Shown here one piece after another: positions 1 to 9,453 of a stretch of 62,914 bases of DNA. The notes under the pieces were generated by a model, which saw only the letters and a program-made list of their open reading frames with translations, had not been told where the DNA came from and did not search any database. The stretch is from Mycobacterium arosiense ATCC BAA-1401 = DSM 45069. Lineage in GTDB: Bacteria > Actinomycetota > Actinomycetes > Mycobacteriales > Mycobacteriaceae. The translations under genes and the position numbers were made by a program. The stretch is from positions 1 to 62,914 of the forward strand of contig NZ_MVHG01000023.1 in the NCBI RefSeq assembly GCF_002086125.1, in the 5' to 3' direction. The number at the start of each line of letters is the position of its first letter. Within the stretch, counting starts at the first letter, position 1.

Positions 1-101
<101 letters not shown>

Positions 102-184
102 TCAGGCGATCGTCTCTGGACCTGTGTAAACGCCAGCGTAAGCACGGCTGTTCCCGGGTGCGTCGCACCAGCCATGGCACCACA

Positions 185-955
185 CTAGGGGCGGGGGACC
201 TGGGTGTTGGCCAGTAACCCGGTATCGGCCGCGCTGCAGTTCGGCGAGACCGCAAACACGGCAAGAACGTGGGGACTGTCGCCAGGGATCACCAGAACGA
301 TGCCCGGGCGCGCGTTGATCTCGACCGGTCGCGCACCCAGGACCTGCGTGGATGCCGGATAGCCGAGGCCGGTGAGGCAAGAGGCGCGCCGCGCCGGGTC
401 GCCGAGCTCGCCGTAATTCGGACTGCGGTCGAGCAGGCCCAGAATCTCGTTTTGGGAAAGCGGGATCTCCATCGGCGGGGTTGACAGCGTGATGTGCTGG
501 ACGTCGCCGGGGGCTTCCGGGGCGGGTTCGGGTGCGTGCAGGAGCGCGCTGGTTCCCAAGCCGATCGCGGCCAGTACCGCGCACAGGCCGGCGGCCGCTG
601 CGATGGTGCGGGCCGGGCGGATGTGTGGGCGGGCGGTGTGCGCGGCGGGTGCGGCCGGATGCCCGGGTGTGGGATCCGCCGACCGCAGCGCCGCGGAAAC
701 CCGGCGAACCACCGCAGGCGGAGGGTCGGGTGCCGAGCCGGGGTCGGCGCCGACGGCGGCGACGTCGCGGCGGACCTGGTTCAGGGCATCCAGCACGCCC
801 GCGGCATGCGGATCGGCGCGGATGTGCCGGCGGACGCGGGCCGCGGCCGCGTCGTCGAGGATTCCGGCCTGTAGGTCGGCGAGGAGTTCGACACTCAGCG
901 GCGGATCTGATCCCGCATTGCGGTGATCCGCCGCATCGTTGTCCGCCACATCCAT
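185..955 (-). CDS. rsmA: Anti-sigma-M factor RsmA, membrane protein
   Basis: The product is 256 residues. Residues 1-95 are a cytosolic part with a short helical zinc-less anti-sigma-like segment (SVELLADLQAGILDD). One transmembrane helix spans about residues 117-139, followed by an external domain of about 115 residues with two conserved Cys (about 213 and 240). The topology fits an anti-sigma factor that holds an ECF sigma factor at the membrane. Position directly downstream of sigM and length close to Rv3912 (254 aa as remembered) identify it as the SigM antagonist. It starts 71 bp after the sigM stop, so the two are probably co-transcribed. No HXXXCXXC zinc motif is visible. Confidence 0.85.
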   Translation of the reverse strand: MDVADNDAADHRNAGSDPPLSVELLADLQAGILDDAAAARVRRHIRADPHAAGVLDALNQVRRDVAAVGADPGSAPDPPPAVVRRVSAALRSADPTPGHPAAPAAHTARPHIRPARTIAAAAGLCAVLAAIGLGTSALLHAPEPAPEAPGDVQHITLSTPPMEIPLSQNEILGLLDRSPNYGELGDPARRASCLTGLGYPASTQVLGARPVEINARPGIVLVIPGDSPHVLAVFAVSPNCSAADTGLLANTQVPRP

Positions 956-1026
956 CGGACCCAGTGTCCGTCATGCCCGCACCGATGGCCACGCGTGACC
1001 CGGCGGGGCGACCGCCGGGGGGATGG

Positions 1027-1602
1027 TCAGGCCTGGCCCGTAACGGTGTCCGGCACGGCGTTGAGGTAACCGAGCAGTTCGGCGAGCCGGACCCGTCCGC
1101 GCGCACAGCGGCTCTTGACCGTGCCTTCGGCGACGCCGAGCAGCCGGGCGGTGTCGGCCACCGAATAGCCCTGCATGTCGACGGCCACCACCGCGGCCCG
1201 TTGCTCGACGGGAAGCCGCATCAGCGCGCGCTGCACGGCCATCGTGGTTTCAACCTGGGCCGTGCGATCGGCCACCGGATAGATGTCTTCCAGCGGGACC
1301 GTCGGGTGCGCTTTGGTGCGGCGCAGCCGGTCCAGACAGGCGTTGACGACGATGCGGTGCAGCCAGCTGCCGACGGCGGCGTCGTGCCGGAACGCGCCCG
1401 CGCCGCGGTGCGCCGAGAGCATGGCGTCTTGCAGCGCGTCTTCCGCGTCTTCGGGGGTGCGAGTGGTCAGCCGGGCGAGCCGGTGCAGGTGTCGCTGGTG
1501 ACGTCCGAACAGCTCGCTGAAGGCGTACCGGTCGCCGGCCACATGGGCTGCCAGCAGCTCGGCGTCACTGCGCTCACGCTTGGCGTTTCTCCCGAAGCCC
1601 AC
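1027..1602 (-). CDS. sigM: ECF RNA polymerase sigma factor SigM
   Basis: This 191-residue protein is an ECF (group 4) sigma factor. Region 2 covers about residues 24-90 and includes AEDALQDAMLSAHRG, which contacts the -10 element and core polymerase. Region 4 covers about residues 127-178, with the helix-turn-helix DTARLLGVAEGTVKSR that reads the -35 element. In M. tuberculosis SigM controls several Esx-like and PE/PPE genes late in growth. It is followed by its anti-sigma gene and preceded by mviN with a 78-bp gap. The conserved order mviN-sigM-rsmA-trxB supports the name over other ECF factors. Confidence 0.92.
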   Translation of the reverse strand: MGFGRNAKRERSDAELLAAHVAGDRYAFSELFGRHQRHLHRLARLTTRTPEDAEDALQDAMLSAHRGAGAFRHDAAVGSWLHRIVVNACLDRLRRTKAHPTVPLEDIYPVADRTAQVETTMAVQRALMRLPVEQRAAVVAVDMQGYSVADTARLLGVAEGTVKSRCARGRVRLAELLGYLNAVPDTVTGQA

Positions 1603-1680
1603 GGCCGGACAGTAACCAATCGCGTATGGCCCGGCACTTCACTCGGATGGGCTGATGTGAGTGGACGAAAAGCGGCGCGA

Positions 1681-4600
1681 CTAGGACGCGGCCTGGACCG
1701 TGATCTCCGAAAAGCCCGCTTGGCTCTTGCCGCTGGTGGTTCCGAGGGTCGAGATCCACACCAGCAGATTTGACGTCGGCGAGCCGGCCCGGACCGGGAT
1801 CACGTTGTGGCCGGGTTTGAGCGTGAAGGTCGGGGCCAAGACGGTCGTATCGTTGAGGCTGGACGGCGACGACGAGGACGCCGCGCGGATCTCGACCTTG
1901 GTCCCGCTACTAGGCGTATCGATGGTCACCTGGCCGACCACGGTGGGGCTCGGCAGCTGCAGGATCAGCCCTTCGCCCTGCTTGAAGCTGGGGAAGGGAA
2001 CGGCGTCGGTATAGACCTCGGTCGCCCAGGCCGTCGAGGGATCGCCGTCGATGGCCTGTCCGGCCGTCCCGGCATTGTCGGCGTCGCCGTCGGGGGAGAA
2101 GACGGTCGCTTTGGTCGGTTTGACGACGCTGCCCGCGGCTGCGGGCGGAGTGCTCGACGACGCGGTCGCGGACGACGACGATGGGTTGTTCAGGCCGAGC
2201 TCATCCTTGTTGAGGCCGCCACCGACATCGCCGAAGATCTTGCTCACGATCGACGCCAGCACCAGCAGAGCCACCACGATGACGGCGAGGCCGGCCCCGA
2301 CCCCGATGAGCACGTTGCGCCGCCGCCGGGCGAAGGTCGCCTGCTCCTGACCGGGTGGTATCAAAGCCGCCGACGGCGAAGGTGAATCGTCGATCGGGCC
2401 GAGCACTTCGGTGCGGTCGGCGACCGCGGTGGCCTGCTGGAGCAGGTTCAAAAGCGTTGAGGCGCTGCGTATTCCGCCGTCCTCCTGCACCGCTCGGACG
2501 GCGACGGCGGAGATCTGGAAGGGGATGTCGCGGTCTAAGGACATGGGCTCGACGGGGTTGCCGGCCGAGTCGCGTTCGGCGGGTGCGAGGCCGCTGCGCA
2601 CGCCGGTTTCCAGCAGGGGCCACCGATTGACCAGCAGGGCGTAGAGCGCCGCGCCGATGCCGCGGATGTCGTCCTGCGGATTGGCGTCGGGCATGGTCGC
2701 CGGGTAGGCCAGCACCACGTCGCCTTCGATGCTGACCCGCACCCGGTTGGGATGGTCGATCGACAGCGCGACGCCGGCGCGGTGGGCCGCGTCGGCGGCG
2801 GCGGCCAGCGACTGCATGGCCCGCACGGCGCCGACCGGCGACGGTGCGGTGTCGGCCACCTCCTGCAACGAACCGCCCCGAATCCACTCGGAAACCACCA
2901 GGCCGCCCGAGCCGGTGTGCACCACGTCGAGGACCCGGGCGATGCCGGGTTTGTCGATGCGGCTGAGCCGCAGGGTGCGCGACAAGATCTCCTGAAGGAC
3001 TTCGTCGGGCAGGGCGCCGTCCGGGTCGACGAACGTCAGCGCCACCTGGCGATCGAGGGCGGTGTCCAGCGCCTGCCAGAACTGCAGCGGCGGGGCGCCG
3101 CCGTGGAACACCAGCAGCCGATACCGCCCACCGGCGATCCGAGCCCCGGGGACCAGGTGCACGTCGTCGCCCGCGGCGTCCGCCGAACGTTCGCGCGGCG
3201 GTTCGAACGGGGCGTGCGCGCGCCGGGCGTCACCGCGGGCATTGCCGTTGGCCTGTTCGGCCGGGCGCGGGGTGGACCGCGGCGGCCCCTCGGCGGGGAT
3301 GTCCGGTTGGAAGTCGTCAGCGAGCGGCCGCGGCGTACCTGAACCCGCGCCGGATCCAGCGCTGGAGGCTGCGCTTTCCATCGGGCGGTCGGTCACCTCC
3401 GGTCCTTTCGCTTGCCGGGCTAGGTTTGCCCGCTCCGGAGGCCTGCGCCGGATCGGCTCCTGGACCGCATGTACTTCAGGCGGGGACGAATTCCTCTGCT
3501 CAGGGTACGTGACCGGGCGCCGGTGAGACGATCGATCTTTTGCACTGGGGGTGCCGGGGCGCGGTCCGCGGCCCGTGATGCGGTAACGCAGGGCGTCCAG
3601 CGCCGCCCGCGCCTCGGGGACCTGCGCGCGCAGCATGACCGCGGCGGTGATCGGCAGCATGATGAGCCCCAGCACGAACAGGCGAAGCAGGGAACCGGCG
3701 CCGCCCCCGTGAGCGGTGAGCCGATCCAGCCCGAGCAGCCGGTCGACCACGTGGGCTATCAATCCGGCCAGCATGGACGCGGTGAGCGTCACCAGGACCG
3801 TCCGGACTTCGCCGACACCGATCAGGTGGCCGCCGGCGGGTAGCAGGGCGCGGCGCAGCAGCAGGTAGCCGATGATCGCGCCGGCCAGAAAGCCGACGCC
3901 GTTGGCCAGTCCCAGAAAACCGGCCACCAGCTTGGGGTCGTCGGTGAGGTGCGGCGCCCCCACCGAACCCACGATCTTGACGGCCGTGATCACGAGGATG
4001 ATGACGATCGGAGTCCACGGCTGTTCGCGTGCGTAGAACACCCGCAGCTGCAGGAGTACCAGCCCGTAAGGGATCAGCGTGAAGGCCGACAGGGCGATCG
4101 CGGCACCCAGGTACCCGGCGTCGACGTCCCCGAAATGGCCGTAGGCGAACAGGGCGCTGCCCATCGCGGGACCGCCGACGGTCATGAACGCCACGATCGG
4201 GATCAGCGTGATCAGCGTGAGTCGGGTGGCCAGCGACAGGTCGCCGAGCACGGCCTTGGTGTCGTCGGCGGCGGCATTGCGGCTCAGCCGCGGCATCACC
4301 ACGGTCAGCACCGTCACGCCGATCATCCCGTACGGCAGCATCAGCACCAGCCAGGTGTAGTTGTAGATCGCGGGGCCCGACGCCGCCGCCGTGCTGGCGA
4401 TCTGGTTGCCCACCACCAGGCCGAGTTGGCTGATCAGCACGTAGAGCACCATCGCGGCGGCCATGGTGCCAAAACGCTTGAGGCGCTGGTCGATTCCCCA
4501 CAGCGGGCGCACGTCGACGCGCTGGCGGCGCAGTGCCACCAGCAGCAGCCCGGTCTGGGCGAACACGCCCAGCGTGGTGCCCACGGCCAGCACTAGCAGC

Positions 4601-5319
4601 TTGGCGTTGCCCATGCGGACGGGATCGACCGACAGCTCACCGGGAACCAGCACGTAGATCGCCAGGGTGATCAGCGCGACGACGTTGTTGAGGACCGGCG
4701 CCCACGCCGTGGGCCCAAATACGTTGCGGGTGTTCAGGATTGCCATGAACACCGACGTCAGCCCGTAGGCAAGCACCTGGGGCAGGAGCAGGTAGGCGAA
4801 CGCGATGGTCAGCGGCTCGTTGACTTGCGGTGCGCGGCCCAGCATCAGTCGCACCAACAGCGGGGCGGCCGCCCCCGACAGCGCGGTGGCGGCGATCAGC
4901 AGCGCCGTCGTCAGGGTGACCAGGTGGCGCACGAACGCCGCGCCGCCGTCGGGATCGCTCTGCTCCGCGCGGGCCAGCACCGGGACGAAGATCGCGGTGA
5001 AGGTCGCCTCCAGCACCAGGGCGGCCACCAGGTTGGGCAGCTGATTGGCCACCGAGAACGCGCTGGACAGCGGCGCGCCCAGGATCGCGGCCAGCAGCAC
5101 CACGCGGGCGAAGCCGGTGAGCCGGCTGATCAAGGTGGCGAACGCCATGGCCCACGACCGCGATACCAACGCGGAGTCCGACAGCTCGGGGCGGCGCCGG
5201 TCGATCTCGGCCGCGACGGGCGGCAGCGGGCCGGTCGGCGGTGAGCCCGACACCCGGGAATGCCGGGTCGGCTCGGGCAGGCGGTGGTGGGGCTGGGCCT
5301 GCCGGTAGGCGGGGGTCAT
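1681..5319 (-). CDS. mviN: Lipid II flippase MurJ/MviN fused to pseudokinase
   Basis: The 1212-residue product has the mycobacterial MviN plan. About residues 50-560 form the multi-helix MurJ/MOP-fold flippase that moves lipid II across the membrane. A basic and proline-rich linker follows. A protein-kinase-like domain starts near ARIAGGRYRLLVF and lacks the usual catalytic residues, so it is a pseudokinase; in M. tuberculosis its phosphorylation by PknB recruits FhaA. A single transmembrane helix follows (NVLIGVGAGLAVIVVALLVL). The last 150 residues are an extracytoplasmic beta-sandwich resembling a discoidin (F5/8 C) domain. Its ATG overlaps the TGA of the upstream gene by 4 bp, indicating translational coupling. 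The M. tuberculosis homologue Rv3910 is of similar length (1184 aa as remembered). Confidence 0.95.
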   Translation of the reverse strand: MTPAYRQAQPHHRLPEPTRHSRVSGSPPTGPLPPVAAEIDRRRPELSDSALVSRSWAMAFATLISRLTGFARVVLLAAILGAPLSSAFSVANQLPNLVAALVLEATFTAIFVPVLARAEQSDPDGGAAFVRHLVTLTTALLIAATALSGAAAPLLVRLMLGRAPQVNEPLTIAFAYLLLPQVLAYGLTSVFMAILNTRNVFGPTAWAPVLNNVVALITLAIYVLVPGELSVDPVRMGNAKLLVLAVGTTLGVFAQTGLLLVALRRQRVDVRPLWGIDQRLKRFGTMAAAMVLYVLISQLGLVVGNQIASTAAASGPAIYNYTWLVLMLPYGMIGVTVLTVVMPRLSRNAAADDTKAVLGDLSLATRLTLITLIPIVAFMTVGGPAMGSALFAYGHFGDVDAGYLGAAIALSAFTLIPYGLVLLQLRVFYAREQPWTPIVIILVITAVKIVGSVGAPHLTDDPKLVAGFLGLANGVGFLAGAIIGYLLLRRALLPAGGHLIGVGEVRTVLVTLTASMLAGLIAHVVDRLLGLDRLTAHGGGAGSLLRLFVLGLIMLPITAAVMLRAQVPEARAALDALRYRITGRGPRPGTPSAKDRSSHRRPVTYPEQRNSSPPEVHAVQEPIRRRPPERANLARQAKGPEVTDRPMESAASSAGSGAGSGTPRPLADDFQPDIPAEGPPRSTPRPAEQANGNARGDARRAHAPFEPPRERSADAAGDDVHLVPGARIAGGRYRLLVFHGGAPPLQFWQALDTALDRQVALTFVDPDGALPDEVLQEILSRTLRLSRIDKPGIARVLDVVHTGSGGLVVSEWIRGGSLQEVADTAPSPVGAVRAMQSLAAAADAAHRAGVALSIDHPNRVRVSIEGDVVLAYPATMPDANPQDDIRGIGAALYALLVNRWPLLETGVRSGLAPAERDSAGNPVEPMSLDRDIPFQISAVAVRAVQEDGGIRSASTLLNLLQQATAVADRTEVLGPIDDSPSPSAALIPPGQEQATFARRRRNVLIGVGAGLAVIVVALLVLASIVSKIFGDVGGGLNKDELGLNNPSSSSATASSSTPPAAAGSVVKPTKATVFSPDGDADNAGTAGQAIDGDPSTAWATEVYTDAVPFPSFKQGEGLILQLPSPTVVGQVTIDTPSSGTKVEIRAASSSSPSSLNDTTVLAPTFTLKPGHNVIPVRAGSPTSNLLVWISTLGTTSGKSQAGFSEITVQAAS

Positions 5320-7742
5320 ACTCGATGCTCTTCTTCGACGTGCTCCTGATCCACCCCTCTGTCGGGGTCGTCGCGCGCTTCGCGGGCTCCGGCGGCGTGC
5401 CGGGCGCCAGGTGGATCGGGGCGGTCCAGGTCGGCGCGGTCGGGCTGGCCGCGGAAGCGGTGCCAGAGTCGCCGGCCGGCCAGCAGAACGAGCACCGCGG
5501 CCGCGGACAGCGTGATGGCGAACAGGACCTTGCCGTAGGCGTTCGAATGCACCGACAACCGCACCGGTTCGCCCAACCGCAAACCGTCCGGGGTCCGCAG
5601 GGTCGCGTCAACGGCGACGCGTTGGGTGAAGTTGACTTCCACGGGAATGCGTAGCGGCAGGTAGCCCGGGGGCAATTCAATCTGACCGATGTCGGTGACG
5701 TTCATGCCCGGCGGCGCGTCGACATGCAGCCGCACCCGGATCGGAACGGCCAGGCCGTTGTGCAGCGCCAGCGGTAGCGGGCTGTGCTCGGTGGCCAGGG
5801 TGTAGGAGCCGCCGGGGTTGACGATCGTCACCGCGCCGAACAGGTCGTTGATCGTTTTGCCGACCACCGCCAGGCGTTGCTGAGCCAACCCGTTGCGGGT
5901 GTCGGGCGATTCGGATTGGCTCAGCGCGCGCAGCATGTCTTCGCGCAGCGGCGCGGTGTACTGGACGCCGGTAAGACCGGTGCGGTCGTCGGCCATCAGC
6001 GATGACGTCAGTCCCCACAGGCGGCCGACCTGGCTGGCGATGCCGGCGGTGACGTCGTCGCCGAACTGGCCGTGCCGGGAGCTGTCGGTGCCGACCCGTT
6101 CCTTGGAATCGTCAGGGGCCTGAACGGCCTGGTTCGCCTCGGCGATGACGGCCGGCAGGGGGCGCGGCACCGCCAGTCCGGACCGGATGGTGGTGGTCAG
6201 GGCGGTCAAGATGACCTGGGCGTCGTCGGCTTGCAGATTCCATGTGGTCGGTGGGACCAGGATCTGGGTGCGCGGGTCGTCATGCCGGAGGGCGTGCCAG
6301 AAGATCGAGCCCAATGCGTCCTGGCGGCGCGCGGCCACCGAGTCGTGGCCCAGCCGGACGGTCAGGGACGAGTCGAGGTATGTCGGTGCCGCGGGGGCGA
6401 TGCCCGCGCCGGCAAGGGCGGCGCCGACGGCGGGGTCGAACGGCGCGACCGCGACCTGGGGGGTCAACCGCCGGGGTGCGGTGTCGACGCCCGTCGCGGT
6501 GTCACCCTGCGCCTCGTTGGCCGACAAGTCGGCCGCGGCGATCGCCACCGTGTTGTCCTCGCCGCTGAGCAGCTTGACCGCTCGGTCGGTCAGCGGACCG
6601 TCGGGCACCAGCGTGGCGCCGCGGGTGGAGGAGACGTCCAGAATTTTGTCGATGATGCCGTTGGCGCTCGTGGTGGCGATGGCGCTGAGGCCGGGATCGT
6701 TGACGCGTTGCACGGCGTCCAAATCGGCTTGCGCGTAGGGGAGCGGAGCCACGCAGGTCCGGTGCGCCAACGCGCGCAGGCGGTTCAGCCATTCGGTCGC
6801 GGTCGCTTGCCCGGCGCCGGGGTGGGTAGGGGTGCCCGGCAGCTGAGCGGGTCCGTCGGGGGAGTTGGACACGACGTAGCCCGCGGTCATCGCGTTGACG
6901 GTGACCAGCAGATCCGGGTCGATCGCCAAGCACAGCGCGCGGCCGACGGCGCCGTCGGGGTCGACGTCGTGACTGGTGGCGACCTCGGCCGAGGCCAGCA
7001 GGATGTCGAGCCGGCCGCCGCTGGCCAACGAGGTGGCCAGGTCGTCGTCGACCAACCGCACCGGGATGGTCCCGCCCGGGACCCCGAGGGCCAGCCTGGG
7101 TCGGTCGGCCAGCGGCCACAGCATGGTCATCGAGACCGGTTTGGAGGTATCAGGCGCGACGGCGGAACTGATGTCGTCGGCGCGATCGGGCGGCACGCCC
7201 ACCACGGGAAGCAGGAAGCGCGCATTGTCCAGGCGCGCGGGGGCACCGTAGTCGGGCGTGCCATTGACGTTGACGAGAACCGGGTAGATGCCGGGCTTTT
7301 CCACCCCCAGCGACGGCTTGGTCAGCGCCCGCAGCGGCGCCGACAGGGTGAACCCGACTTCTTGCCCGCGTTGCAGTTCGGGCGCCACGGTGAGGAAATC
7401 GGCGGCGGCCTGGTAGCCGTCAGTGTCGCCGTCCAGGGTGGTGCGCAGGCCCGCCGAGGCGGTGACGGCACCCGCGTGCTCGAGCCGAACCATCACGTCG
7501 CGGACCGGACGGTCGCCGATGTTGGTCACCGTGCCGCTGACCGTCACGACGGGTGGACTGGTCGTGGTGACCACGTCCGGGGTGACTTGGTCGATGCGGA
7601 CTCGAACAAACGGCGTCACCCCCGGCTCGCCCGCGGCCGCACGCGGAATCACCGGCCCGGTGAGCGCCGCGAGTCCGGCCACGATGGCGAGCACGGCGGC
7701 GAGGCGCGCCAGGCCGGCCCAACGCAGATGCGGAGGTGTCAC
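5316..7742 (-). CDS. Rv3909-like envelope protein (DUF6049 type)
   Basis: The product is 808 residues and close in length to Rv3909. A hydrophobic signal or anchor segment lies near residues 7-35 ([19 protein letters not shown]) and a C-terminal transmembrane helix near residue 750 ([20 protein letters not shown]), followed by a short charged cytosolic tail. The large middle part is therefore extracytoplasmic; it contains beta-rich stretches like [20 protein letters not shown] that look Ig-like. The frame stays open upstream to 8072, but that part is antisense-like to the Nudix gene. I chose the GTG at 7742, which overlaps the upstream TGA by 4 bp and gives the family length. Function is unknown; the fixed position between mutT4 and mviN suggests a cell-wall role. 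Confidence 0.88.
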   Translation of the reverse strand: MTPPHLRWAGLARLAAVLAIVAGLAALTGPVIPRAAAGEPGVTPFVRVRIDQVTPDVVTTTSPPVVTVSGTVTNIGDRPVRDVMVRLEHAGAVTASAGLRTTLDGDTDGYQAAADFLTVAPELQRGQEVGFTLSAPLRALTKPSLGVEKPGIYPVLVNVNGTPDYGAPARLDNARFLLPVVGVPPDRADDISSAVAPDTSKPVSMTMLWPLADRPRLALGVPGGTIPVRLVDDDLATSLASGGRLDILLASAEVATSHDVDPDGAVGRALCLAIDPDLLVTVNAMTAGYVVSNSPDGPAQLPGTPTHPGAGQATATEWLNRLRALAHRTCVAPLPYAQADLDAVQRVNDPGLSAIATTSANGIIDKILDVSSTRGATLVPDGPLTDRAVKLLSGEDNTVAIAAADLSANEAQGDTATGVDTAPRRLTPQVAVAPFDPAVGAALAGAGIAPAAPTYLDSSLTVRLGHDSVAARRQDALGSIFWHALRHDDPRTQILVPPTTWNLQADDAQVILTALTTTIRSGLAVPRPLPAVIAEANQAVQAPDDSKERVGTDSSRHGQFGDDVTAGIASQVGRLWGLTSSLMADDRTGLTGVQYTAPLREDMLRALSQSESPDTRNGLAQQRLAVVGKTINDLFGAVTIVNPGGSYTLATEHSPLPLALHNGLAVPIRVRLHVDAPPGMNVTDIGQIELPPGYLPLRIPVEVNFTQRVAVDATLRTPDGLRLGEPVRLSVHSNAYGKVLFAITLSAAAVLVLLAGRRLWHRFRGQPDRADLDRPDPPGARHAAGAREARDDPDRGVDQEHVEEEHRV

Positions 7743-8473
7743 GGCCCCGGTCCGTGGCCGTTCTTCCGGCCCGCGGCGGGGTGGCCCGCATGCCGTGTCC
7801 GCGAATGTGTCTGCTGGCGGCGCCGCGGCGAGCTGGGTGGCAGCGGTGGAAGCGAGGCCGGACCGTCGCTTTGCAACTTGTCGATCAGCTCGTCGGCCAC
7901 TCGGGCCAGGCGGCGTTCGTCGGCGTAGGCCAGCCGGGAGGGCAGTTCGCCCATCGGCACCCACGCCACCTCGGCGACTTCGAGATCCTCGTCCGACAGC
8001 TCGCCGCCGGAGAACCGCATTAAGTAGTGGTGCACGGTCTTGTGCACGCGACGGCCGTCGGTGACGAACCAATAGTCGATGCGGCCCAGCGCGGCCAGCA
8101 CGCTGCCCCGGATGCCGGTCTCTTCGGCGACCTCTCTGATTGCGGTCTGCTCGGCGGTCTCACCGAGTTCGATGTGCCCTTTGGGCAGCGACCAGAGCAT
8201 CCGACCGCGCCGGTCGGTGCGCCCGATCAGGGCGGCGACCTGTGACTCCCGCGGGCCGTCCAGACCGTCGATGACCAGACCCCCGGCGGAGGTTTCGTGG
8301 ACGGTGCGCAACTGGTCTGGTCCGCGGCCGGATGCCCGCGATCGGCGCGACTTGGTGGCCGTCGAGTCCCCGGACGCTTGACCGATCGTTTGGTTCTCGG
8401 ACGAACTCGCGGCGCCACGGCCACGGCGCCGCCCCCGGCGCCGACGTGGTTTGCCTTGTTCGCCGTCCGACAC
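7739..8473 (-). CDS. mutT4: Nudix hydrolase MutT4
   Basis: The 244-residue product carries a Nudix box: the Gly of KGHIELGE, then [11 protein letters not shown], giving the GX5EX7REUXEEXGU pattern. These enzymes hydrolyse nucleoside diphosphates linked to another group, using Mg2+ held by the REVAEE glutamates. The N-terminus is a very basic arm ([12 protein letters not shown]) and the C-terminus is Pro/Ser/Arg-rich. I chose the GTG at 8473 (V-SDGEQ), matching the remembered start of Rv3908; an in-frame ATG at 8494 would add seven residues. The stop overlaps the next gene's GTG by 4 bp. Substrate cannot be read from sequence. Confidence 0.9.
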   Translation of the reverse strand: MSDGEQGKPRRRRGRRRGRGAASSSENQTIGQASGDSTATKSRRSRASGRGPDQLRTVHETSAGGLVIDGLDGPRESQVAALIGRTDRRGRMLWSLPKGHIELGETAEQTAIREVAEETGIRGSVLAALGRIDYWFVTDGRRVHKTVHHYLMRFSGGELSDEDLEVAEVAWVPMGELPSRLAYADERRLARVADELIDKLQSDGPASLPPLPPSSPRRRQQTHSRTRHAGHPAAGRKNGHGPGP

Positions 8474-8559
8474 CCAAGCGATAGTAGCTGGCACGGCATA
8501 TTCTCCCGGAGATACTCGCCGCGGGATGAGTGGGCGAGGTCACAACGGAATACGTCTCG

Positions 8560-8817
8560 TCAGAGCGGTCCCATGGCGTGAGCGATAGCCCATACCGCAC
8601 CGAAGGTAAGCAGTGAGAGCGGGCCGGACAGGCTGCCGATGAGCATTCCGCGCCCGATCTGGCCCGTCGGTCCTCGCGCTTGCGTGATCAGAGCCGCGAT
8701 CGCCATGTAAACCAAAACGACGGGAAGTACAAAAACGATCGAGTACGGCATGAGAGCCAAGTGGCGAACTCGACCACGAAGACATGTAACACCGCCACCC
8801 AAAAGCGACCGGGCCAT
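8560..8817 (-). CDS. Small hypothetical membrane protein
   Basis: An 85-residue reading frame encodes two clear hydrophobic stretches, MPYSIVFVLPVVLVYMAIAAL and the Leu/Gly-rich part ending in LTFGAVWAIAHAMGPL, joined by a short polar loop (TQARGPTGQIGRG). No family is recognised. The start is uncertain: an internal ATG at 8751 would give 63 residues beginning at the first hydrophobic stretch and would remove an odd basic N-terminus. No strong ribosome-binding site precedes either. The base composition looks less GC-rich than neighbouring core genes. It lies 66 bp from mutT4 on the same strand. Confidence 0.5.
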   Translation of the reverse strand: MARSLLGGGVTCLRGRVRHLALMPYSIVFVLPVVLVYMAIAALITQARGPTGQIGRGMLIGSLSGPLSLLTFGAVWAIAHAMGPL

Positions 8818-8868
8818 AGCCCGATTTCGATGCCGGGATTACCGATGCATCGGCCATCGCAGGACCTT

Positions 8869-9174
8869 TCAGCGCAATACCAAGTAAGCGTAAACAATCC
8901 CACCGACTAGCATTGTCACGGCAGATCCCGCAATGCTAAGTGCAAGGCCGCGATTGCGCGGTGACGACGACCGCATCAGGGCCGCCGTGAGCATGAAAGA
9001 CACCAGCGCGGTGATAACGGCGGCGACGAGCATCCAACTGCGTTCGCTGTGTCCGTGTGCTGTCGCAAATGGCCCCTTGCCTAACGCCGAAATCGTGGCG
9101 AGGAGCACTCCCAGGACGATCTGCACGACAAACGGTGCGGACAACGTCGCCGTGCGCCATGCGCTGGCGTCCAA
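8869..9174 (-). CDS. Small hypothetical membrane protein
   Basis: A 101-residue frame starting with TTG encodes three hydrophobic helices: APFVVQIVLGVLLATISAL, WMLVAAVITALVSFMLTAALM and GLALSIAGSAVTMLVGGIVY. The loop between helices 2 and 3 is basic (RSSSPRNRG), giving a consistent positive-inside topology. The regular spacing of helices supports a real gene, but I do not recognise a family. It precedes the other small membrane protein on the same strand, so they may form a pair. In M. tuberculosis I recall mutT4 and pcnA being directly adjacent, so both look like an insertion between core genes. Confidence 0.55.
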   Translation of the reverse strand: MDASAWRTATLSAPFVVQIVLGVLLATISALGKGPFATAHGHSERSWMLVAAVITALVSFMLTAALMRSSSPRNRGLALSIAGSAVTMLVGGIVYAYLVLR

Positions 9175-9453
9175 GTCGCGGACGCGGGGGAAAGACGGCG
9201 TCTCTCGTTGCTTTCAGTTATTCGCGGTCACGCGGAAACCGCCGTGCCGGTGGGCAGGGGAGGGATCGCAGGTAAGTCGGTCACCGGGCCAACGGCTTTG
9301 CTTACGTATCGGAGATGCACCGCGCCTTCCCGCCGCTCACCCTTCGTGTCGCACGTAACGCTACTGACGCTCGGTGCCGGGTCAATTCACCTCGATGTCG
9401 TGCGAGGCTCCTCACAGGGGCTTTTCGTCTCCACCCGACTAGGCTGATCGAAC
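9175..9453. other. Intergenic region 5' of pcnA
   Basis: This 279-bp stretch separates the divergent small membrane gene and pcnA. It presumably holds promoters for both, but I see no convincing -35/-10 pair, no strong inverted repeat and no RNA gene. Short frames here lack a ribosome-binding site and any protein-like character. Confidence 0.5.

Noticed and set aside
6072..7928. 618-codon plus-strand open frame inside the Rv3909-like gene
   Set aside because: Antisense shadow with repetitive Gly/Arg content and no motif; the minus-strand gene has clear topology and overlaps its neighbours in the usual way.
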